Shown here one piece after another: positions 1-6,742 of a stretch of DNA of 9,429 nucleotides. Source of the stretch: Spirochaetota bacterium. Lineage in GTDB: Bacteria; Spirochaetota; Leptospiria; Turneriellales; Turneriellaceae. Each line of letters begins with the position of its first letter. Positions within the stretch are counted from its first letter, which is position 1. The notes beneath the pieces were generated by a model. The model had not been told where the DNA came from and did no database searches. It was given only the letters and a program-made list of their open reading frames with translations. The stretch lies in NCBI GenBank assembly GCA_029561505.1, contig JAKQXK010000693.1, positions 1-9,429 on the forward strand, written 5' to 3'. The position numbers and the translations under genes are program-made.

Positions 1-870
1 ATAGGCACTCTCTACAAGCAGCAAGGGCAACAGCCTGCGATTCTGCGTGGCCTTGAAATTGTCGGCCCGAAAATGCGGGCGCTCGCCGATGCTGGCCTTA
101 CACACGCGCAAAAAGGTAGAATCGCCGTGCAGTGCTGGCGCGGCGGTATGCGTTCGGCTTCGGTTGCGTGGCTGTTTGAGCGCGTCGGGTTGAATGTCGA
201 TACAGTTGTTGGCGGATATAAATCGTATCGCCGACTTTGCCTCGAGCTATTTAATGCGCCGCATGACCTTCTAATCACAGGTGGCAAAACCGGCACACGC
301 AAAACCCAGATTCTGCAAGACCTCATGGCGCACGGCGCCAACGCGATCGACCTCGAGGGTATGGCGAACCACAGGGGCTCAGCCTTTGGTTCATTTGATA
401 CCACGGAACAGCCGACGCAAGAGCACTTTGAAAACCTTTTGGGTTATGCGCTCTACCATTGCCAGAGCGGCAAAAAGCTGTTCGTCGAAGATGAGAGCAT
501 GCTGATCGGGCGGCTGCACATTCCGCAGCCATTCTGGTTGCAGATGCGGGCGGCCAGCGTGCTTGTGGTTGAGTGGCCCCTCGAAAAACGGGTGCAATAT
601 CTGCTGCAGACCTACGAAGTCTCACCTGAAAAATTTCGCAAAAGTCTGGCGTCGATTCGCAAGCGGCTCGGCGATGACCGTTACCATCGCGCGCTGACCG
701 CGCTCAGCGAAGGGCGTTTTGAAGAGGTCTGCACGCTGGTGCTCGACTATTATGACCGCGCTTATGGTTTTGGTCTCAGTAAGCGTGACCCGGCGATGCT
801 ACAGTATGTTTCGGGTGATGAAGTGAATAATCATTTGCGTATCGTCATGCGTGACGAAGTCAGCCCATGA
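1..870 (+). CDS. mnmH: tRNA 2-selenouridine synthase (MnmH/SelU), 5' end outside window
   Basis: The enzyme replaces sulfur with selenium in 2-thiouridine at the wobble position of some tRNAs, using selenophosphate. The frame is open from base 1, giving 289 visible residues. The opening IGTLYKQQG matches about residue 51 of the E. coli protein as I recall it, so about 50 residues are missing. The ATG at 73 is internal, because it lies only 20 residues before the rhodanese active site CWRGGMRS (Cys45 of the visible part). A second domain carries a P-loop (GGKTGTRKT, residues 94-102) and the family blocks DLEGMANHRGSAFG, VEDESMLIG and KRLGDDRY. The sixth P-loop position is Arg100 where Gly is usual. 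The stop overlaps the selD start (ATGA, 867-870), so the two genes are probably translationally coupled. Naming is secure from the two-domain order and motifs; activity of the altered P-loop is not shown. Confidence 0.95.
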   Translation: MGTLYKQQGQQPAILRGLEIVGPKMRALADAGLTHAQKGRIAVQCWRGGMRSASVAWLFERVGLNVDTVVGGYKSYRRLCLELFNAPHDLLITGGKTGTRKTQILQDLMAHGANAIDLEGMANHRGSAFGSFDTTEQPTQEHFENLLGYALYHCQSGKKLFVEDESMLIGRLHIPQPFWLQMRAASVLVVEWPLEKRVQYLLQTYEVSPEKFRKSLASIRKRLGDDRYHRALTALSEGRFEEVCTLVLDYYDRAYGFGLSKRDPAMLQYVSGDEVNNHLRIVMRDEVSP

Positions 871-1898
871 CCGTACGCCTGACTCAGTATAGCCACGGCG
901 CCGGCTGCGGCTGCAAAATTTCTCCCTCAGTACTGGGTGATATCCTCAAAAACAACATGGCTGAACCTTCGGCCAATTTGATCGTTGGTAACTCTGATCG
1001 AGACGACGCTGCGGCATATCTTATAGGTGAAGGGCAGGTGCTGCTTTCGACGACCGATTTTTTTATGCCGATCGTCGATGACCCAACTGATTTCGGCCGC
1101 ATCGCCGCAGCCAATGCCATTTCAGACATCTATGCCATGGGCGGACGCCCGATCATGGCGCTCGCGATTCTCGGCTGGCCAATCGATAAGCTTTCAGCCG
1201 AAGTTGCGAATTCGGTGATTGTCGGTGCGCGCGAGGTTGCTGCGGCGTGCGGCATCACAATCGCCGGGGGGCACAGTATTGATGCGCCCGAACCCATTTT
1301 CGGCCTGTCTGTAAACGGGCTGGTTGAAGCAAAAAATCTGAAACGCAACTCGACGCCAGAGCCCGGCGATATTCTCATTCTTACTAAACCCCTCGGCATC
1401 GGCATGCACACGACGGCGATGAAGCGCGGCGTTTTGAATGCTGAGCACCAAGGCCTCGCCGTGCAACAAATGCTCACGCTCAACACCATCGGGCGACGAC
1501 TTGCCGAGCTGCCACAGGTGCATGCGCTCACCGACGTCACAGGTTTTGGCCTCGCCGGGCACCTGCTTGAAATGCTCACGCCGCGAAAACTCGCCGCCGA
1601 AATCGACTTTTCTGCCCTGCCGCTTCTGCCCGGCCTTGCGGGTTACGTCGCTGCAGGGGTGATTCCCGGGGGCACGACCCGCAACTTCGAGAGCTTCGGT
1701 GAAAATGTAAAAGGTATCGAAGACGCCTTTCGCCGTGCAGTCGTGTGCGACCCCCAAACATCAGGGGGATTGCTCATCGCAGTGGCGCCCAACGCGCTCG
1801 GTGCAGTCAAAGCGCTGTTTCAAGACGCCGGCCTGGCCGAACGCTGTCATGCCATCGGTAAAATCAGCGGCGTTGGCGGCACGATAAAGGTCATTTAA
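867..1898 (+). CDS. selD: selenide, water dikinase (selenophosphate synthetase SelD)
   Basis: SelD makes selenophosphate from selenide and ATP, releasing AMP and phosphate. Selenophosphate is the selenium donor for MnmH and, where present, for selenocysteine synthesis. The 343-residue protein has the normal family length. The N-terminus RLTQYSHGAGCGCKISP holds the catalytic pair Cys14 and Lys17 (Cys17/Lys20 in E. coli), so this is the cysteine form, not a selenocysteine form. Further hallmarks are RDDAAAY (45-51, metal/ATP-binding Asp), STTDFF (61-66), GGHSID (134-139), DVTGFGLAGH (223-232) and DPQTSGG (295-301). The start ATG overlaps the mnmH stop by ATGA and has no strong ribosome site of its own, which fits coupling. 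I see no selA, selB or tRNA-Sec in the window, so here the gene can only be tied to tRNA selenation. Confidence 0.97.
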   Translation: MTVRLTQYSHGAGCGCKISPSVLGDILKNNMAEPSANLIVGNSDRDDAAAYLIGEGQVLLSTTDFFMPIVDDPTDFGRIAAANAISDIYAMGGRPIMALAILGWPIDKLSAEVANSVIVGAREVAAACGITIAGGHSIDAPEPIFGLSVNGLVEAKNLKRNSTPEPGDILILTKPLGIGMHTTAMKRGVLNAEHQGLAVQQMLTLNTIGRRLAELPQVHALTDVTGFGLAGHLLEMLTPRKLAAEIDFSALPLLPGLAGYVAAGVIPGGTTRNFESFGENVKGIEDAFRRAVVCDPQTSGGLLIAVAPNALGAVKALFQDAGLAERCHAIGKISGVGGTIKVI

Positions 1899-1919
1899 GT
1901 GACCGCCAAAATTCAGTAG

Positions 1920-2366
1920 ATGAATGAAATAAATTTCATGTCGATTGCCTTAGCAGAAGCGCAGCTCGCTTTTGAACGCGGTGAGTATCCCGTTGGTGCG
2001 GTACTCGTGCGTGGTGATGAAATTATTGCGAAAGCAGGCAATCGTTGCGTGGCCGACGTCGACCCAACCGCGCACGCTGAAGTGCTCGTGATTCGCGAGG
2101 GATACAAAAAACTCAGAAGCGTAAGCGATTGCACGCTTTACACGACACTTTATCCCTGCCCGATGTGCGAGAAGACCATCGTCGAAGTGGGCATTCGCCA
2201 CGTTGTTTACGGAGCAACTTCGTTTAAGTGGATTCGGGAGCACAAGTACGTGCATCTCGTACCGGAATTTACAGGGCCGGTGATGCAAACCCAGTGCAGG
2301 GAGCTTTTTGAGAAACGACTCGAAGAGAATGGTCGTAGTGATATTCTTGACTTTGAGAGATTATAG
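1920..2366 (+). CDS. zinc-dependent nucleoside/base deaminase, TadA/guanine deaminase type
   Basis: This is a 148-residue protein of the cytidine deaminase-like fold. Zinc ligands and the proton-shuttling Glu are visible: TAHAE gives His52 and Glu54, and PCPMC gives Cys80 and Cys83. The early PVGAVLV block and the DPTAHAE context match TadA (A34-to-inosine in tRNA-Arg) and GuaD guanine deaminases. However, the usual TadA run EPCxMCxGA is here YPCPMCEKT, and the following IVEVGIRHVVYGA looks more like dCMP-deaminase-type sequence. The substrate is therefore open. It lies 21 bases after selD and is probably cotranscribed with mnmH-selD. A tRNA role would fit the neighbours but is inference. No clear Shine-Dalgarno precedes the ATG at 1920; Met7 (1938) is an alternative start but would remove the first helix residues. 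Confidence 0.85.
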   Translation: MNEINFMSIALAEAQLAFERGEYPVGAVLVRGDEIIAKAGNRCVADVDPTAHAEVLVIREGYKKLRSVSDCTLYTTLYPCPMCEKTIVEVGIRHVVYGATSFKWIREHKYVHLVPEFTGPVMQTQCRELFEKRLEENGRSDILDFERL

Positions 2367-2386
2367 ATTTCCGCTTTCGCGGTAAT
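2367..2386. repeat. REP-like small palindrome between convergent genes
   Basis: Two 8-base arms (2367-2374 and 2379-2386) pair with one T:T mismatch around the loop TTTC. On the minus strand the core reads CCGC-GAAA-GCGG, a stem closed by a GNRA-type loop. With the flanking GACA it closely resembles a type of short dispersed element seen in many bacterial genomes (ATTCCCGCGAAAGCGGGAAT-like, as in Neisseria dRS3). It fills most of the 31-base gap between convergent genes. It has no T-tract on either strand, so it is a poor intrinsic terminator, though it could still slow polymerase or protect 3' ends. Whether it is repeated in this genome cannot be seen from one copy. Confidence 0.45.
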
Positions 2387-2397
2387 GACAGTCGTGA

Positions 2398-3516
2398 CTA
2401 ACTTGTTTTATCTAATTCGTTGAGCGCATAGACGTACGCGCCCAGCGAGACGGCCTTGCTCGTGCCGAGTCGTGTGAGGCCGATGCCGGTGCACTTCATG
2501 GCGTCGTAGCTGAGGCGACGCTCTGAGCCGGGCACTACGGCAGTTCGCGCGTCGCCCCGTAAGAAGCTGTCATAACCAGCTTTGTCTTCAACGTCGAAAG
2601 TCTTGATTTCAAGTCTATCGACCGACTGGTCACCGGTCAGGTTCGTGTAGGGTTTTCTGAGTGCCTGCATCATTGCCGGGGCAAAAAATTCCCAGGCGTT
2701 TGCTAGGCCCCCGCCAATCACTACAAGGCCGTCTACCACGGTCAGTACATTCGCGATGGCTTCGCCAAGCGCGCTGCCGAGTTCAGAAAATGCTGTGTTC
2801 GCGGCATCGGCATCGCCTGCAATCTGGTCTTTGGCGATGCGAAAAATCTCTTTGGCTGTCAGATCGTCGCGGTAGCCGATGCGGCAATGCTCTTTGTACA
2901 CACGCCGCAGCGCGCGAATGCTGATGCTCTCTTCGATAAAAGTTGACGCGTGTTGCGCGTTGCGCAGCAGCCAGACTTCACCGGCGGCCGAGTTATCGCC
3001 GATAACGAGTTCGCCGTCGCGCACGATACCGCCGCCAAAGCCCGTGCCGAGGGTGAAGCCGATGAGGTTCTTGTACTGTCGCGAGCTGCCCGCGTGCATG
3101 AGGTGTCGGTTCATTTCGGGGAGAAATCCCCCCAATGCTTCGCCATAGGCAAAAAGGTCGCCATCGTTGTTAATATAAACCGGAATACCGAACTGGTCGG
3201 CGAGCATGGGGCCAAGTGCGACGCCGCCGCGAAACGCCGGCAGGTTGCCGAGATCGCCGATGATACCTTCGCGATACCACGCCGGCCCCGGAAAAGCAAA
3301 ACTGATGGCGCTGGGTTTTTCGGGCAGCTGGCTCATGACATGCGCAAAGCCGGTGACGATCGTTCTCAGGCAAAGGTCGAGGTTGTCGGCATGCGAAGGT
3401 GTTTCTGTCGCTTCGACAATCTGATCGCCTGCAGCCATTGCCGAGAATGCGAACTTGGTGCCCCCCGCATCGAGCGTGAGCACGATTCGCGAATCTTCTT
3501 TATAGTTGGCTTGCAT
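2398..3516 (-). CDS. ROK-family sugar kinase (glucokinase-like)
   Basis: This 372-residue protein probably phosphorylates an imported hexose, most likely glucose, with ATP in the cytoplasm. Motifs: phosphate-binding DAGGTKF (16-22), INND with the catalytic Asp118, LGTGFGGG (156-163), AGEVW (178-182) and the adenosine-side VVIGGGLAN (265-273). The CxCGxxGCxE zinc motif of classical ROK kinases and repressors is absent; WLLRN and IEESIS stand in its place. There is no N-terminal helix-turn-helix, so it is not a NagC/XylR-type repressor. From memory it resembles ROK proteins of Bacteroidetes that sit beside an MFS porter. I chose the ATG at 3516 because family members begin shortly before LDAGGT; a TTG at 3540 would add 8 residues and lengthen the overlap with the MFS gene from 17 to 41 bases. 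It is last in the operon. Confidence 0.88.
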   Translation of the reverse strand: MQANYKEDSRIVLTLDAGGTKFAFSAMAAGDQIVEATETPSHADNLDLCLRTIVTGFAHVMSQLPEKPSAISFAFPGPAWYREGIIGDLGNLPAFRGGVALGPMLADQFGIPVYINNDGDLFAYGEALGGFLPEMNRHLMHAGSSRQYKNLIGFTLGTGFGGGIVRDGELVIGDNSAAGEVWLLRNAQHASTFIEESISIRALRRVYKEHCRIGYRDDLTAKEIFRIAKDQIAGDADAANTAFSELGSALGEAIANVLTVVDGLVVIGGGLANAWEFFAPAMMQALRKPYTNLTGDQSVDRLEIKTFDVEDKAGYDSFLRGDARTAVVPGSERRLSYDAMKCTGIGLTRLGTSKAVSLGAYVYALNELDKTS

Positions 3517-4648
3517 GGGGGTTTCGTTCGGCCAGCGCAATGCCTGTCAAATAGAGCAGGCAGGCCGCCGGCACGACCAGTGCCACAATGAGTGACGTGC
3601 GTTCGCTCATATAACCCATAACCGGGGGTATTATCGCCCCCCCGCAAATTGCCGTCACCATGAGGCCTGAAACTTCATTTGCCTTTTCAGGCAGGGCTTC
3701 GATGGCTATCGCGTAAACCAGTGGAAACAGATTCGCAAAGCCGATACCAATCAAGGCCGCCGCGACAAACCCCAAACTACCCGAACCGGTTGCCAGCAGT
3801 GACAGACCAACCAACGCCAAAATGCAGGATAGCAAAAAGAAATTTGCGGGCCGCAGGCGCGTGAGCACCAGCGTGCCCAGAAACCGGCCCGCCATGAGCG
3901 TCAGAAAAAAGATGCCTGTGCCCGCCATGCCAAAATCTGCCAGCCGGTAGCCGTATTGTTTTTCAAGAATCGCCGGCAGCATCGAGCTCATGCAGACTTC
4001 AGCCCCTACGTAAACGAAGATCGCGAGTACCAGCAACGCGATACGTGTATCTCTCAGCAGGGCAAAACACGCACGCAAGGTGGCCGCGTTTTGGGTCTCT
4101 ACTTTGCTGCTATGGAAAAACATCGCTATGATCGCCGCAACTGTACCCGCCGCAAAGATCGGGAAAACCAGTTGCCAGCGGTTATCAAAATAGCGGTAGG
4201 CGAGAATCGGTATCAGAGGGGCGCTCAGCGTGCCGATGCCCTTGATGAACTGACCAAATGTCAGTTTGCGCGCGAATGAGCCCGCAGGTGAAACCTCTTG
4301 CAGCAACGGGCCGCCCGCAACCTGCAGCACCGTGACACCGGCGCCGAGCAGCAAGACGGCTGTCAGATAACCGGCAAAACTCTCGAGCCCGATGAGCGGG
4401 GTCGTGACGCCTGCGAGCACAAGAAACAATCCGCCGAAGGCGATCGGTTTCTTGCCGACATTTGCCTGCAGCACACCGACCGGTATCGAGAGTATACCGA
4501 ACATGATGAAGCCGGCGAAAGCCAGCAAAGAAGCTTCGAATTGAGAAGTCTGCAGATTTTGCTTAACTAAGGAAACCAAGGGCCCGATGAGGTCGCCGAA
4601 GCCCATCACCAGAAAGACGAGATAAACAGGTGTTGCGCTTCTTTTCAT
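3500..4648 (-). CDS. MFS sugar transporter, glucose/galactose or fucose (FHS-like) type
   Basis: This 382-residue inner-membrane protein has about twelve hydrophobic segments and short polar loops, typical of the major facilitator superfamily. Marker sequences are VMGFGDLIGPLVSLV in the first helix (14-28), the GVLQANVGKKP loop after helix 2 (58-68) and GGAIIPPVMGYMSE near helix 11 (336-349); the last matches the GGAIIP block of FucP/GluP porters. It probably imports a monosaccharide with protons. Its start overlaps the stop of the upstream GH1 gene as ATGA (4645-4648), and its own 3' end overlaps the ROK kinase gene, so the three proteins are made together. The context (beta-glucosidase before, sugar kinase after) points to glucose as cargo, but specificity cannot be read from sequence. 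Confidence 0.9.
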   Translation of the reverse strand: MKRSATPVYLVFLVMGFGDLIGPLVSLVKQNLQTSQFEASLLAFAGFIMFGILSIPVGVLQANVGKKPIAFGGLFLVLAGVTTPLIGLESFAGYLTAVLLLGAGVTVLQVAGGPLLQEVSPAGSFARKLTFGQFIKGIGTLSAPLIPILAYRYFDNRWQLVFPIFAAGTVAAIIAMFFHSSKVETQNAATLRACFALLRDTRIALLVLAIFVYVGAEVCMSSMLPAILEKQYGYRLADFGMAGTGIFFLTLMAGRFLGTLVLTRLRPANFFLLSCILALVGLSLLATGSGSLGFVAAALIGIGFANLFPLVYAIAIEALPEKANEVSGLMVTAICGGAIIPPVMGYMSERTSLIVALVVPAACLLYLTGIALAERNPHASQL

Positions 4649-6060
4649 CTGCCCGGAAACCTTCTAATGACCTTCTGGTATTCTTTTGACCCTTCGCGCA
4701 GCGTACGCTTGAACGTCTTGTAGTCAACCGCATAAAGACCGAAGCGCTTATCGTAGCCTTCGAGCCATTCAAAATTGTCGAGCAGCGACCAGAAATAATA
4801 GCCGCGCACATCGTAGCCTTCTTTCATCACTTCTGAGAGTGCGTACAGGTGCTGGCGAATAAAAAGCCCGCGCCTCGTGTCGTCGGCGTCGGCAAGTCCG
4901 TTTTCGGTGATGATCATCGGCACGCCAATATGCGAAATTCTTTTCACGGCATAGTACAACCCTTCGGGGTAAATTGCCCACCCCATGTCGCTTTTCGGAA
5001 AACCCGACATCTGCAAGCGACTGAACATCGGCGTGCTGAACGGATTGAAAATTGCGGCCGTGCGCGTGTAGTAGTTTATACCAAAAAAATCCATGGCGCG
5101 AATGCCGTCTGTATCGGTAAACACGTATGGCTTCTGAAAAGGCAGGCCCACCTCGTATTTGCCGGTCTGAAAGAATTCGAGCATCGCACCCATCCAGAAG
5201 CGCTCTTCGTAATACGCCGCTAACCAATCCATGATGAACCAGCGGTTGAATGGCCGCGCTTCAAGAACTGCGATGATTGCCCCCACCTGATGGCGCTTGC
5301 TGAATGACAACTTCTTAAAGCTCTCGTAGGTGCGAATATGCCCCAGTAACATGTTGCGCGTGACTTCGCAACTAAGCAAAAAGTCTTTTTTCCCGGGGGG
5401 AAATCCCCCTTCGAGATACCCGCTGAGCGGATACAGATTGAACTCGTTAAAAGTACTCCAGTAAACGACTTCGCTCTGGTATTCACCGAACATGCGGTTC
5501 GCATAGCGCAGCCAATATTGCAGATTCTCTTCTTTTTCAAAGCCGCCCTTCGCGGTAAACCACAGAGGGTCGGTGAAATGGTGCAGCGTGATCATCGGTT
5601 CAACGCCGCGACGCTTCAACTCGCGAATGAGATTGCGGTATTGTTCAATCGCCTTGAGATCAAACTTGCCCTCTTGGGGTTCGATGCGGCTCCACTCGAT
5701 CGAGAAACGGTAAGCATTGAGACCGAAATCGGCAATCAGCTTCACATCTTCTTTATAGAGCTTGTAGTGATTTGCCGCCTTTCCGGCCACTTCGCCGCGC
5801 ATGATACGGTCGCGGCCGTTGGCCTGTTTGGTGCGTTCCCAAACATACCAGTTGTTATTCGTCAGGTCGCCTTCGATCTGGTAAGCCGACGTCGCCGCAC
5901 CCCACAGAAACCGTTTGGGAAATTCAATCTTTGAGGTGTCGATGGTTTCCCAATCCCATTCGGGGTTGGGGTAACGCGCGTTGAGGTAAACCGTCGCAGA
6001 AAAATTGAGGATAACCAACGAACCCAGTACAATGAACGTCTTGCGAAATCTTCTGAACAT
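4645..6060 (-). CDS. GH1 beta-glucosidase with N-terminal membrane anchor
   Basis: A family 1 retaining glycoside hydrolase, 471 residues, expected to cut terminal beta-linked glucose or related sugars from short beta-glucosides. The barrel starts at FPKRFLWGAATSAYQIEG (47-64; Gln61 binds the -1 sugar). His160/His161 lie in TLHHF. The acid/base is Glu206 in STFNEF and the nucleophile is Glu386 in IITENGLAD. GYLEGGFPPG (214-223), FWSLLDNFEW (423-432) and RFGLYAVDY are also canonical. Unlike most bacterial GH1 enzymes, it has a basic N-terminus (RRFRK) followed by a hydrophobic run at about 8-24 and a linker, with no lipobox Cys. It is probably held in the inner membrane with the barrel in the periplasm. 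The ATG at 6060 has a weak AAGG site; the stop overlaps the MFS start by ATGA. Exact sugar specificity is unknown. Confidence 0.95.
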   Translation of the reverse strand: MFRRFRKTFIVLGSLVILNFSATVYLNARYPNPEWDWETIDTSKIEFPKRFLWGAATSAYQIEGDLTNNNWYVWERTKQANGRDRIMRGEVAGKAANHYKLYKEDVKLIADFGLNAYRFSIEWSRIEPQEGKFDLKAIEQYRNLIRELKRRGVEPMITLHHFTDPLWFTAKGGFEKEENLQYWLRYANRMFGEYQSEVVYWSTFNEFNLYPLSGYLEGGFPPGKKDFLLSCEVTRNMLLGHIRTYESFKKLSFSKRHQVGAIIAVLEARPFNRWFIMDWLAAYYEERFWMGAMLEFFQTGKYEVGLPFQKPYVFTDTDGIRAMDFFGINYYTRTAAIFNPFSTPMFSRLQMSGFPKSDMGWAIYPEGLYYAVKRISHIGVPMIITENGLADADDTRRGLFIRQHLYALSEVMKEGYDVRGYYFWSLLDNFEWLEGYDKRFGLYAVDYKTFKRTLREGSKEYQKVIRRFPGR

Positions 6061-6081
6061 GGCCTTCGGTCATGGCGCCCT

Positions 6082-6687
6082 TTACTGAGCGGCGTAAATG
6101 GTCTCGGTGACAAAAGCGCCGCGTAAATCGCCGAGCTGATAACCGGTCGCCTTGTCTGCAGGGTATAGCGCGCGAATAGACGCGAGTGTTTTTTTCTCAA
6201 TTTTGTCTGCTGCACCATGACAGCTCAGGCAAAGCGGTTGCGAAATTTTGATCGGGTGCATCGTGTAGTGTTTGCCCGCCTCTTCAAAGTAAGCGGGACT
6301 GGCATTGCCTTTTTCCCACGATTCGAGAACCTGTGCCTGGCGCTCACTTGGCGTGTTTTTTGGGTTTCGTGCCCGCGTCGAAATGCGCCGAAAGAGAAAT
6401 GAGTCAGCACCGAGTTCCGTTCGCGCTTTCTCTGACCATACGCCAAGTTTTGCCTTGCCATATTGCGCAGCGAACTCATTGCAGAACGGCACTGCTGCAG
6501 CCGTGCCACCTGAGGTCACTTTCACTTGCAGCGATTTCACAAGGCCCGGCAGCACATCTTGCATGACGCCGGTTGCAAAGGCAAGGTGGCGCTCTTTTGT
6601 CGCTTCGGGTTTCTTGCACGCGCTGCCAAAGAGCAAGAGCGCGATTAAGGCCGTGGCGGTCAAAGACGTCGGGTTTGCGATCTGCAT
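6082..6687 (-). CDS. DUF3365/Tll0287-like haem lipoprotein
   Basis: The 201-residue protein starts with a signal peptide (MQIANP, then a hydrophobic run) ending in LLFGSAC, so Cys24 is probably lipidated; the lipobox is loose, as in spirochaetes. The mature part matches the DUF3365/Tll0287-like domain: a helical N-terminal region, then PFCNEFA, and near the C-terminus QPLCLSCHG (Cys153, Cys156, His157), a single c-type haem site, followed by IRALYPADKATGYQLGDLRGAF, which is very typical of the family. Such domains are thought to be periplasmic redox or small-ligand sensors; function here is unknown. The ATG at 6687 gives a normal signal peptide; a TTG at 6720 would add 11 non-signal-like residues. 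It is 21 bases upstream of the GH1 gene on the same strand and probably in its operon. Confidence 0.85.
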   Translation of the reverse strand: MQIANPTSLTATALIALLLFGSACKKPEATKERHLAFATGVMQDVLPGLVKSLQVKVTSGGTAAAVPFCNEFAAQYGKAKLGVWSEKARTELGADSFLFRRISTRARNPKNTPSERQAQVLESWEKGNASPAYFEEAGKHYTMHPIKISQPLCLSCHGAADKIEKKTLASIRALYPADKATGYQLGDLRGAFVTETIYAAQ

Positions 6688-6742
6688 TGCTGTGAGTTCA
6701 ATTTGTTTGCAGACTGTCAAGGGTTCTCAAGCCTCTTTCGAT

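Noticed and set aside
1194..1757. 187-codon minus-strand open frame inside selD
   Set aside because: SelD is unmistakable across the whole stretch; the antisense frame shows no signal peptide, domain or start site.
2367..2386. Bidirectional intrinsic terminator
   Set aside because: The core stem is only 4 base pairs before a mismatch and no T-tract follows on either strand; REP-like element is the better reading.
2950..3591. 213-codon plus-strand open frame opposite the ROK and MFS genes
   Set aside because: It is antisense to two genes with clear family motifs, has no recognisable domain or ribosome site, and its Arg/Ala-rich composition is typical of a shadow frame in GC-rich DNA.
5395..5409. 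G-run/AAAT/C-run hairpin within the GH1 gene as a terminator
   Set aside because: It encodes the conserved GGFPPG loop of GH1, and no T-tract follows it on either strand.
6715..6720. TTGACA on the minus strand as a -35 box before the haem lipoprotein gene
   Set aside because: At 17 bases spacing the -10 position reads ACTCAC, not a TATAAT-like box, and the first TTG is only a possible alternative start.
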